Assembly (NCBI GenBank): GCA_964606885.1
Contig: CAZSHB010000004.1
Span: 21,809-85,808 of the forward strand
Length of the DNA stretch: 64,000 nucleotides
Direction: 5' to 3'
Origin: CAZSHB01 sp964606885
GTDB taxonomy: Bacteria; Babelota; Babeliae; Babelales; CAIQNR01
This document shows positions 1 through 7,325 of the stretch, piece after piece (positions within the stretch are counted from its first letter, which is position 1; every line of letters starts with the position of its first letter). The notes beneath the pieces were generated by a model that saw only the letters and a program-made list of their open reading frames with translations, did not search any database and was not told where the DNA came from. The position numbers were made by a program, and so were the translations under genes.

Positions 1-339
1 GCTCTCATGTTTGCAATAACAAACAATCAATTTTCTATAGCTCAAACTTTAATTACTGCTGGAGCTAATGTAAATACACAAAACAATAACGGTGATACCG
101 CTCTCATGTTTGCCGTATATCAAAATAAAATGGTAATCGCTCAAGCTTTAATTAACGCAGGAGCTGATCTTAATATAAAAAATAAAAACGGTAACACTGC
201 TCTTGATCAAGCACTTAAAAAAGGTAATACCAAGATAGCTCTCATGCTTATGACCGCAGGTGCCGTACCAACACCTACCGCATCTCCATCATGGTTTGAG
301 CAAGCTAAAAACAGTCTTTTGAAAAAAATTGGATATTAA
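1..339 (+). CDS. Ankyrin-repeat protein, 3' part only
   Basis: The reading frame is open from the first base, so the true start lies before the window. About 112 residues are visible. They hold roughly three ankyrin repeats with the pattern G-x-TALM-A ... A-LI-AGA-x-N, ending in a short non-repeat tail (WFEQAKNSLLKKIGY). The repeats closely resemble those of the next two genes, so this is probably the end of a third member of the same exported family. Ankyrin repeats bind proteins and do not indicate a catalytic role. The ATG at position 7 falls inside a repeat and is unlikely to be a start. Whether the missing N-terminus carries a signal peptide and RING finger cannot be seen. Confidence 0.85.
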   Translation, partial: ALMFAITNNQFSIAQTLITAGANVNTQNNNGDTALMFAVYQNKMVIAQALINAGADLNIKNKNGNTALDQALKKGNTKIALMLMTAGAVPTPTASPSWFEQAKNSLLKKIGY

Positions 340-360
340 GTAAAAACAAAGGGGGTTATC

Positions 361-1404
361 ATGAAAAAATTATTAGGCTTATGCACGCTCTTGATGCTCA
401 CCAGCAACACTACTTGGCCTGCTGGCGCTGCTGCACATACTCAAGAAGAACAAATAGAAGTAATATGCCCTATTTGTTATCAAGAATTAGCGCCTGGTGA
501 TGAAACATTTGTTAGTTGCGGATGTCCAAATAATACTTTTCACGATGCATGTATTACAACGTGGTTTACTACAAATAGACAAAACCCTAAACGATGCCCT
601 ATGTGCAACCAACCAGGCGTGATCATTCTTAATCCTCTTATCTATGCAGCTATGTTTAATAGGCTTGATATGGTACAAAAATTAATTGCTGGTAATACTA
701 ATCTCAATACGCACACTGATAAAAACAATACGGCGTTAATGATCGCTGCAACTAACAACAGGAGCGAAGTTGCTCAAGCGTTAATTGCTGCTGGAGCAGA
801 TCTTAATGTACAAAATACTCATGGCAATACCGCCTTAATGATTGCTGCAAAAAATAATTTCTTTGATATTGCTCAAGCACTTATTACTGCAGGAGCTAAC
901 TTAAATCTACAAAATAAAAACAATAATACAGCCCTACTTATGGCATTAACCTTTAATTCACTTGAAATTGCTCAAGAATTAATTATTGCAGGCGCAGACC
1001 TTAACAAAAAAAATAATAATCAATACACGGCTCTTATGATTGCTGCAAAAAAAGGTTATTTCACTATTGCCAAAGCATTAGTAGGTTCAGGAGCTGATCT
1101 AAATGCAAAAAACAATACAGGCGATACTGCTTTAATTATCGCTATACATAACAAACATATTCAGCTAGCAGAACTATTACTTACTGCTGGAACAAATACC
1201 AATACACAAAACAATAATAAAGAAACTGCGTTAATGCATGCCATAACACAAAATCAAACCGATCTTGTTCGTATATTACTTACAGTAGGTGCTAACCCTC
1301 ATCTTACAACAACTCAAGGTACTACCGCTCTTGATTTTGCATGTACTAGAAACAATCCCGACATAATAGCCCTTATACAAGCCTCTATGGAGCAAAACAA
1401 CTAA
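361..1404 (+). CDS. Exported RING-finger/ankyrin-repeat protein
   Basis: 347 residues. Residues 1-25 look like a signal peptide (MKK, then a hydrophobic core). Residues 36-82 form a RING-like zinc finger with C36, C39, C53, C55, H61, C64, C79 and C82. This is a C4HC3 spacing close to the RING-CH variant. From about residue 90 to the end are seven or eight ankyrin repeats. RING domains recruit E2 ubiquitin-conjugating enzymes in eukaryotes, and ankyrins bind substrates. An exported protein with both would suit a host-directed ubiquitin ligase; that role is inferred. The start has a GGGGG ribosome-binding stretch 5 nt upstream. It follows the previous ankyrin gene by 21 nt and precedes its paralogue by 11 nt, so the three are probably co-transcribed. 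Confidence 0.88.
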   Translation: MKKLLGLCTLLMLTSNTTWPAGAAAHTQEEQIEVICPICYQELAPGDETFVSCGCPNNTFHDACITTWFTTNRQNPKRCPMCNQPGVIILNPLIYAAMFNRLDMVQKLIAGNTNLNTHTDKNNTALMIAATNNRSEVAQALIAAGADLNVQNTHGNTALMIAAKNNFFDIAQALITAGANLNLQNKNNNTALLMALTFNSLEIAQELIIAGADLNKKNNNQYTALMIAAKKGYFTIAKALVGSGADLNAKNNTGDTALIIAIHNKHIQLAELLLTAGTNTNTQNNNKETALMHAITQNQTDLVRILLTVGANPHLTTTQGTTALDFACTRNNPDIIALIQASMEQNN

Positions 1405-1415
1405 AGGTAATAGTT

Positions 1416-2528
1416 ATGAAAAAGTTATTATGCTTATGCACGCTCTTGATACTCACAAGCAACACTACTTGGCCTGCTGCTACTTGTAATACCACCAACT
1501 CTCAGGCTCCAACAAACGAAGATGAAGAGCTGTGTTCTATTTGCTTGGATACCTATACTCCAGAATATTGCACCCTAGAACAACATGGTCCAAAAGTACC
1601 AATTTCATGTAAACACATTTTCCATAAAAACTGTATTAACGAATGGTTTGCAACACAAGAGTCTGAAAAAACATGCCCCCTTTGTAAAGCAAGAGTGGTT
1701 ACAGACACAGAAGCATTATTTACAGCCCTCAACAATAACAATCAAACACAAGCTTTATTATTGCTTGCTACTATAGATAACATCAATCTAAAAAATCGCT
1801 CTGGCTATACGCCGCTTATGGTAGCTGTAGAAAAAAACATGCTAGCAGTTATTGAAGCATTACTTACTGCTGGTGCTGACGTAAATATCCCAAGTACTCA
1901 TGAAAGAAAAACTGCTTTAATGGACGCAGCAGTACTTGCCGACCCTACCATAACTCAACTATTACTAGCTGCTCATGCAAATCCAAACCTGCAACATGGC
2001 TATACAGAAAAAACAGCTCTTATGCTCGCAGTAACATCTCATCGTTTAGCAACAACGCAAGCATTACTTGCTGCAGGCGCTCAGATAAACCTGCAAGATG
2101 GCGATGGCTATACCGCTTTAATGGTAGCTGCAAAATACGCATACACAGACATTCTAAACTTCTTATTAACCAAAAACGCCAATTTTAATGTACAGAATGC
2201 CGTAGGTGATACTGCACTTATGATAGCAACAAAAGAAAACTATCCTGATATTGCTCAAACGCTCATCGACAGAGGTGCTAAACTAAATATTCAAAATAGA
2301 AATGGCCTTACTGCGCTCATGATAGCTACTAACGAAAACAATCTAGTCATGGTTCAAACACTATTAGCTGCTCACGCTGATCCAAACATTAAAAACAGAC
2401 AAGGCCACACCGCTCTTGCTCTTGCACTGCGCGGTAAAAAGAGCCATCCCATTATTGAGCTTCTGCGTGAACATACAGATTTAGAAAATCTCAGTTGGCT
2501 AGATCGTCTTAAAAATATACTCAATTAA
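1416..2528 (+). CDS. Exported RING-H2/ankyrin-repeat protein
   Basis: 370 residues. The signal peptide (residues 1-22) is almost identical to that of the upstream gene. A canonical RING-H2 finger follows, with C40, C43, C65, H67, H70, C73, C87 and C90 (C3H2C3). Residues about 95-345 are ankyrin repeats, several with the consensus G-TALM-A. The tail is a short LSWLDRLKNIL stretch similar in position to the tail of the first ankyrin gene. The RING differs from the upstream copy in spacing and ligand type, although signal peptides and repeats are close. This suggests domain-wise divergence or shuffling after duplication. Probable function by family: substrate recognition plus E2 binding in a host cell, inferred only. 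Confidence 0.88.
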   Translation: MKKLLCLCTLLILTSNTTWPAATCNTTNSQAPTNEDEELCSICLDTYTPEYCTLEQHGPKVPISCKHIFHKNCINEWFATQESEKTCPLCKARVVTDTEALFTALNNNNQTQALLLLATIDNINLKNRSGYTPLMVAVEKNMLAVIEALLTAGADVNIPSTHERKTALMDAAVLADPTITQLLLAAHANPNLQHGYTEKTALMLAVTSHRLATTQALLAAGAQINLQDGDGYTALMVAAKYAYTDILNFLLTKNANFNVQNAVGDTALMIATKENYPDIAQTLIDRGAKLNIQNRNGLTALMIATNENNLVMVQTLLAAHADPNIKNRQGHTALALALRGKKSHPIIELLREHTDLENLSWLDRLKNILN

Positions 2529-2575
2529 TCCAAAACTCTTGTTCGTAAAAGCATTAAACACTTTTAAGAAACTAA

Positions 2576-4381
2576 CTATTTTAAGTTCTTAAGCTGCAAT
2601 AACTCAGTCACGGTGGTTGTTTGAGTTGCCTCTTTATCTGCACGGAATTTTACAAATCGTGGAAAGCGCAATGCAAGGCCCAACTGATCTTTAGTGCGAC
2701 CGGCAGTATGCAGTGGAGAAAACGTAATTTCATCAGCAAGCACTTCACACACAATAACTGGATCAACCCACACTAACGGATGCAACTCTTTAGAACAGAT
2801 CACATCCTTTGGCTGTTGCTTAACAGCATGTTTATCACACGTATGCTTTAGTTCAATCCACCCTTGGTCAGAAAGACCGGTCCCTATTTTTGCAACTGTT
2901 TGGTAACAATCAAGCTCCCGGTTATATACACCCACCAAAAAGGCACCGATCCCAAAATGTGCTCGCTTACCCCGTCCCGAGTAATACCCCAAGATCACCA
3001 CATCTAACGTATCTTCTAATTTGTCAGATGCTTGATACTTCAATTTAATCCAATTAAAACTACGCTTGCCTGCCTGGTATAACGAGTCAGTTTTTTTAAC
3101 CACCACTCCTTCAAGACCTGCCGCAATTTCTTGAATAAAATAATCTTCTAACTCTTTTGGTGTAGAAACTGGAACTTCTTCAATTACCTGCAGCGTTTGC
3201 TCACTACTCATATCATCACTTACAGGAGCAAAAAGACCCAGCTGCTGTGGCTTTGCTGCATGTACCGCTATTTTTTGATACTCGGTAAAAATCTTTTTTA
3301 AAAGCATACGGCGTGTTTTTTGTTCTTCTTGCAACAAACTTTTACCGTCCAGGTACATGATATCAAACATATTAAGCTGTAATGGTAACTCAGAAACAAG
3401 CTCTTCTATGCCATGCTTACGTTTACGTTTAACCGTTTCCTGGAACGACAAATAAGTGTGTGTATTGGGATCGTAGACAATTGCTTCTCCATCAACAATT
3501 AATGTCTTAACAGGTAACTGCTGACACACTGCAACAAGCTCAGGAAACATAGACGACATATCAATTAAATTTCTAGAAAAAAAATGAATAACTGGATGCT
3601 TGCCCGTCTTATCTACATGCACTTGTAACCGAAAACCATCAAGTTTTGGTTGAGCTACACACGGACCAATTTTTTCTATAATTGCCTGCGCACTTGGCAA
3701 ACGTTCTGCCGCTGCAGGTCTAATAGGAATCCCCATATGAATATGCATCGTAGCCAAAGCCTGAGGGCCAGAAACTTTTAGCGTACGCGCAATAAGACCA
3801 ATATCGGCACAATTATTATACGCTTGCTCTAACACATCCCGAATACTTTTATCCCCCACCTGCATCCATGACAAAGCATCAAGAATAGTCATGTCAGAAA
3901 AACCAAGACGCAACGTACCAAGAACCATACGGACCATATATTTTGCAGACAGAGCATCAGACACTGATAAAAGATCATATAATGCTTGAGCTTTTTGTTC
4001 TTGCGACCCAGCGCCACTGATTTTTTCTAGAGCAACTAATTTGTGATATACCTCATGCAACGTCAAACCGCTTTCGGCAACTTGGGTAGCATGCGTAGCA
4101 ATAACTAACCCAAGATCCCCCACACGTTGCATCTCTTGTTCAATCTGTTCATCAGACATCTTTACAACACGTGCAACTATTTTAAGCATATTTTTTTGGG
4201 CCACGCCAAACTGTGTACCAATATACGGCGGGTTTAAAACACCCAAAGAAATGTAACACAAATGTGCACTATCTTCAGGAGACGCTTGTTTAAAAAGATT
4301 CGCCAAACTTTCAGTCATAGCAAGACGGGAGCTTTGTCCCTCAATAATCTGGAACGCTTGAGCAACGGTACTAAATTTCAT
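2576..4381 (-). CDS. lig: ATP-dependent DNA ligase
   Basis: 601 residues from the ATG at 4381, which has GGAGAA 5 nt upstream. An in-frame extension to 4441 lacks such a site and runs into pgsA. The layout matches the archaeal/eukaryotic ATP-dependent family: an N-terminal DNA-binding helical domain (about 1-210), then the nucleotidyltransferase core with the adenylation motif KLDG (catalytic lysine 246), then an OB-fold domain (about 470-590). The enzyme seals nicks by forming ligase-AMP and DNA-adenylate. Length agrees with archaeal-type ligases and is longer than LigC/LigD-type cores. Bacteria normally rely on NAD-dependent LigA, so this is a second ligase or a replacement. It lies 2 nt after pgsA in the same operon. 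Confidence 0.93.
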   Translation of the reverse strand: MKFSTVAQAFQIIEGQSSRLAMTESLANLFKQASPEDSAHLCYISLGVLNPPYIGTQFGVAQKNMLKIVARVVKMSDEQIEQEMQRVGDLGLVIATHATQVAESGLTLHEVYHKLVALEKISGAGSQEQKAQALYDLLSVSDALSAKYMVRMVLGTLRLGFSDMTILDALSWMQVGDKSIRDVLEQAYNNCADIGLIARTLKVSGPQALATMHIHMGIPIRPAAAERLPSAQAIIEKIGPCVAQPKLDGFRLQVHVDKTGKHPVIHFFSRNLIDMSSMFPELVAVCQQLPVKTLIVDGEAIVYDPNTHTYLSFQETVKRKRKHGIEELVSELPLQLNMFDIMYLDGKSLLQEEQKTRRMLLKKIFTEYQKIAVHAAKPQQLGLFAPVSDDMSSEQTLQVIEEVPVSTPKELEDYFIQEIAAGLEGVVVKKTDSLYQAGKRSFNWIKLKYQASDKLEDTLDVVILGYYSGRGKRAHFGIGAFLVGVYNRELDCYQTVAKIGTGLSDQGWIELKHTCDKHAVKQQPKDVICSKELHPLVWVDPVIVCEVLADEITFSPLHTAGRTKDQLGLALRFPRFVKFRADKEATQTTTVTELLQLKNLK

Positions 4382-4383
4382 AC

Positions 4384-4962
4384 TTATTCTCCGTTTTTGG
4401 TAGCAGCAGTTACACGTTCTATAAACGTATAGACATACCAAGCACCTGACAACAGAGCAAAAAAGAGCATGCTATACAGACAGACATCAAGCACAATACC
4501 CTGCTGATTAATTGGCTGCCCAATAACGAGAACTAAGTAGATATACTGTAAAAAAGATTTAACCTTCCCTGGCCATTGCACCCCTAGAGAAAAACCATGG
4601 CACGATGCCACATGACGCATGCTGGTAATTAAAATCTCACGGCACACTAAGATAATAGTCCAAAAAAAATAGACTCTGCCTAAAGAGGAGAGCGCAATAA
4701 AAAGGGGCAAGACAAGAAGTTTATCTGCCAACGGGTCGAGTATTCGGCCAAGTTCAGTTTCTTGCTTACGCCAGCGAGCTAGGTACCCGTCTAAGAAATC
4801 TGTCATGCAGACCAAAGTCAACAAACCGGCAATACCAATATTGATCCAGTACCATTGATGGGGAAAGATATAAAACACGAGAAAGGGAAAGAGAAAAGGG
4901 GAAACCACTAAACGAACGAGCGTTATAATGGTTGGGAGTGTAATGCGGAATTCTTTTTTCAT
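4384..4962 (-). CDS. pgsA: CDP-diacylglycerol-glycerol-3-phosphate phosphatidyltransferase (PgsA)
   Basis: 192 residues from the ATG at 4962; the upstream in-frame extension to 5007 has no support. The full CDP-alcohol phosphotransferase signature is present: D55, D58, G59, A62, R63, G72, D76 and D80 with the exact family spacing. Several hydrophobic segments fit an integral membrane enzyme. PgsA transfers phosphatidyl from CDP-diacylglycerol to glycerol-3-phosphate, the committed step to phosphatidylglycerol. Other CDP-alcohol transferases share the motif, so substrate identity rests on length and overall resemblance. It is followed after 2 nt by the DNA ligase gene. Confidence 0.88.
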   Translation of the reverse strand: MKKEFRITLPTIITLVRLVVSPFLFPFLVFYIFPHQWYWINIGIAGLLTLVCMTDFLDGYLARWRKQETELGRILDPLADKLLVLPLFIALSSLGRVYFFWTIILVCREILITSMRHVASCHGFSLGVQWPGKVKSFLQYIYLVLVIGQPINQQGIVLDVCLYSMLFFALLSGAWYVYTFIERVTAATKNGE

Positions 4963-5030
4963 GATGAGTATTCGGAAACTTTTATGAGGGACAAAAACCA
5001 GATGCAAGACTCATAACAGAGTAAACAGTC

Positions 5031-5170
5031 CAGCCTTCGCCTGCACTTGAAGTAAGTTTAATTTCTACGGCTAACATGCTTCGGCGGACAGACTTCGATG
5101 GTTCTATTAAAATTAACTGTACTACCTTTGAAAGACTGGCCATGCCAGACGAAGCCTTGGCGAAGTCTGG
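5031..5170 (-). repeat. 140-bp structured repeat, copy A, fused to tRNA-Met 3' end
   Basis: This segment aligns without gaps over 140 bp to 6929-7068, with about 75% identity by hand count. Two pairings are visible: CCAGAC (5145-5150) with GTCTGG (5165-5170), and CAGACTTCG (5089-5097) with CGAAGTCTG (5161-5169). Both pairings are kept in copy B with compensating base changes. The last three bases (5168-5170) are also the encoded CCA end of tRNA-Met. There is no T-run, so it is not a standard terminator. It fills the space between the tRNA and pgsA. Confidence 0.85.
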
Positions 5171-5244
5171 TGGCGGCGCAGGGACTCGAACCCCGGACCT
5201 TCGGATTATGATTCCGCTGCTCTAACCAGCTGAGCTACGCCGCC
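5168..5244 (-). tRNA. tRNA-Met (CAT), elongator type
   Basis: A 77-nt cloverleaf including an encoded CCA. The acceptor GGCGGCG pairs with CGCCGCC, the D arm is GCTC/GAGC, the anticodon loop is ATCATAA with anticodon CAT, and the T loop is TTCGAGT. The first pair is G-C, so it is not initiator tRNA. A lysidine-type tRNA-Ile with the same anticodon cannot be wholly excluded, but the arms match elongator Met well. It begins 11 nt after the secD stop and is probably processed from the same transcript. Confidence 0.9.
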
Positions 5245-5255
5245 TTACCGTATTT

Positions 5256-6818
5256 TTAAATGCTGATATTTTGCTTAGAAGTATTATACAAAATACAGTC
5301 AAAAAGTGATTTCAAAAAGAACAAACCAGTTGCCAATGTTGCAAATATACCAAGAATCATAGTAACTGCAAATCCTTGTACAGGGCCAGTTCCGAATTTA
5401 TATAAAACAATACCCATGAGCAATGTAGTGATGTTTGCGTCTAAGATTACAGTCATAGCACCAGAAAACCCTTCCTGGACAGCCTTTTTGTAGGTTACAC
5501 CTGTCGCTAAAACTTCACGAATACGCTCATAAATTAAAATTGAACAATCGATAGCCATACCAATCGTTAACACCATACCGGCAATACCAGGAAGTGTTAG
5601 CGTCGCTTTAAGCCACGCCATAAAGAAAATAATCAAAAGTAAGTTGTATACCAAAGCCAAGAATGCTAAGAAGCCGGCAAGTTTGTACCAAGCAACTGCA
5701 AAGACAAAAAGCACTGCTAAGCCAATAATACAAGACATTAAGCCTTGGCGAATTGACTCTCTACCTAATGAAGGCCCGATGCGTCGTTCTTCTTCAAACT
5801 TAACAGGAGCTACAAAAGAACCTGCTTTAAGCATGGTTGCTAAATCTTGTGCTGAATCCCAGGTAAAATTACCGCTGATAACACCACTACCAGGTAAAGT
5901 AGCGCGAATAACTGGGGCACAAATAACTTCGTTATCCAAAATAATCGCTAACTGACGACCATGATTTTTACTGGTCAATTCATAAAATCTTTCCCCACCT
6001 TCTGGTCTAAATTGGAAAGAAACTACTGGTTCAGTACCACTCATACCACCAAGTTGCGCTTCTGCATGCTTAAGATCGCGACCAGTAAGGTCGGTGTAAT
6101 CATCAACCAAGTAGAAGAAATCTTCTTTGTTTTTTGCTTTATTAGCTTTAGTTTCGCCAATAATAATCATGCCTTCTGGCAAAATACCGTCATGTTCATC
6201 AAGAAGATCTTCTTCTGAACGAGCTGACTTATGGACTAATTTAATATCTAATTGAGCAACACGACCAATCATTTCTTTAGCACGTGCTGGATCATCCACG
6301 TTAGGCAATTCAATAACAATGTTATGTTCGCCTTCACGAGCAATCGCAATTTCTGCAACGCCTGTCGCGTCAAGACGTTTACGCAACACTTCAATGTTAC
6401 TTTCTACCGCCCATTCTTTAATTTTTGCTACATGTGTTTCTGTAAGACGAGCCGTTAACACCATTCCTTCTGTATGTACGGTCATATCAGCAGCATGGCT
6501 CTTAATAAAACCAGCAGCTTTTTGCACTTCATCAAGCGTTTTGAACGTAAGCTTGTACTCTCTATCAGCTACTTTAAACGATTCAACTTCAACATGCTGT
6601 TCTTTTAATCTATTGATCGATCCATACATACGTTCAAGCAATTCTGTTTTTACCGCTTCATCAGTTTGCACTTGGAGGGTTAAATAGAAACCACCCACCA
6701 AATCGATGCCTAACTTTAAATGACGATGCAAAGGGAAAACAAAATAAGAACCAACTGCTGCAAATGCGAGCCACATAAATAAACTATATGAACCGAAACG
6801 TCTTGAACTTGTAATCAT
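5256..6818 (-). CDS. secD: Protein translocase subunit SecD
   Basis: 520 residues from the ATG at 6818, which has GGAGAA 4 nt upstream; the frame extends to 6866 without a ribosome-binding site. A first membrane helix lies near residues 10-30, followed by the SecD signature GIDLVGGFYL, a large periplasmic region (about 45-340), and five membrane helices at the C-terminus containing GMAIDCSILIYERIRE. SecD works with SecF and SecYEG, using proton flow to pull exported proteins through the membrane. SecF normally follows directly. Here a tRNA gene, a repeat and pgsA follow instead, so secF is either elsewhere or missing. Confidence 0.94.
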   Translation of the reverse strand: MITSSRRFGSYSLFMWLAFAAVGSYFVFPLHRHLKLGIDLVGGFYLTLQVQTDEAVKTELLERMYGSINRLKEQHVEVESFKVADREYKLTFKTLDEVQKAAGFIKSHAADMTVHTEGMVLTARLTETHVAKIKEWAVESNIEVLRKRLDATGVAEIAIAREGEHNIVIELPNVDDPARAKEMIGRVAQLDIKLVHKSARSEEDLLDEHDGILPEGMIIIGETKANKAKNKEDFFYLVDDYTDLTGRDLKHAEAQLGGMSGTEPVVSFQFRPEGGERFYELTSKNHGRQLAIILDNEVICAPVIRATLPGSGVISGNFTWDSAQDLATMLKAGSFVAPVKFEEERRIGPSLGRESIRQGLMSCIIGLAVLFVFAVAWYKLAGFLAFLALVYNLLLIIFFMAWLKATLTLPGIAGMVLTIGMAIDCSILIYERIREVLATGVTYKKAVQEGFSGAMTVILDANITTLLMGIVLYKFGTGPVQGFAVTMILGIFATLATGLFFLKSLFDCILYNTSKQNISI

Positions 6819-6928
6819 CGCTTCTCCTGATTGAGTACTACTACTTTTTTCAATTGCAAAATCCAACCAAACAGTCTTATCATCACTAAGACTTTGATAG
6901 CCACGACAAATATTCTATGGAAGTTGCC

Positions 6929-7068
6929 CAGCCGTCGCTTTAACTTGGAGAACATTTATTTTCTCCGGACTTAACGCTATGGCGGGCAGTCTACGATTGT
7001 TCTATTACAATCAATGTTACTACCTTAGAAAGTCTGGCCGTGCCAGTCGTAGCCTTGGCGTAGACTGG
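6929..7068 (-). repeat. 140-bp structured repeat, copy B, fused to tRNA-Leu 3' end
   Basis: Gap-free match to copy A (5031-5170). Pairings: CCAGTC (7043-7048) with GACTGG (7063-7068), and CAGTCTACG (6987-6995) with CGTAGACTG (7059-7067). Bases 7066-7068 are also the encoded CCA of tRNA-Leu. The left part contains an extra small hairpin, GGAGAA/TTCTCC. It lies between tRNA-Leu and secD. Its two ends resemble the short units at 7434-7459 and 63715-63741, as if two such units in inverted order bound the element. Confidence 0.85.
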
Positions 7069-7152
7069 TGCCGAAGAGAGGACTCGAACCCCCACAGGAA
7101 TTACCCCGCAGCCACCTCAAGGCTGTGTGTCTACCAATTCCACCACTTCGGC
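7066..7152 (-). tRNA. tRNA-Leu (GAG)
   Basis: An 87-nt class II tRNA with a long variable arm. The acceptor GCCGAAG pairs with CTTCGGC, CCA is encoded, the anticodon stem CAGCC/GGCTG holds the loop TTGAGGT with anticodon GAG, and the T loop is TTCGAGT. It reads leucine CTC/CTT codons. It is the first gene of a tRNA-Leu, secD, tRNA-Met, pgsA, ligase run, with a good promoter just upstream. Confidence 0.95.
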
Positions 7153-7170
7153 ATTTTCAAATACGGTGTG

Positions 7171-7199
7171 AATGTATCAAAGATTTAGTTTTTAATCAA
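7171..7199 (-). promoter_or_regulatory. Sigma70-type promoter for tRNA-Leu
   Basis: On the minus strand TTGATT (7194-7199) and TACATT (7171-7176) are separated by 17 nt, close to the -35/-10 consensus. Transcription would begin around 7164, just before the tRNA 5' end at 7152. Confidence 0.6.
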
Positions 7200-7255
7200 A
7201 CGAAAAAGCTTGTTACATGAGGTTATGCAACATAAGCCCTAGTGTAAGATAAAAA

Positions 7256-7293
7256 AGAAAAAAGGGAAGCTTTGCTTACGCATTCTTCCCTTT
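7256..7293 (-). terminator. Rho-independent terminator after the proline-rich gene
   Basis: On the minus strand AAAGGGAAG (7285-7293) pairs with CTTCCCTTT (7261-7269), followed by a T-rich run. It lies 33 nt after the stop of the gene at 7326-8879. Confidence 0.8.
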
Positions 7294-7325
7294 ACAAAAG
7301 CTTATCGATTGAAAAGTAGAGAGAC

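Noticed and set aside
7..9. ATG at position 7 as a true gene start
   Set aside because: It falls within an ankyrin repeat whose frame is open to the window edge.
5145..5170. Hairpin at the right end of repeat A as a Rho-independent terminator of the tRNA transcript
   Set aside because: There is no T-run on either strand, and the same hairpin recurs in copy B and inside a coding region, so it belongs to the repeat.
5260..6687. Several open frames on the plus strand opposite secD
   Set aside because: They lie wholly inside a strongly conserved gene on the other strand and have no ribosome-binding sites or recognisable motifs.
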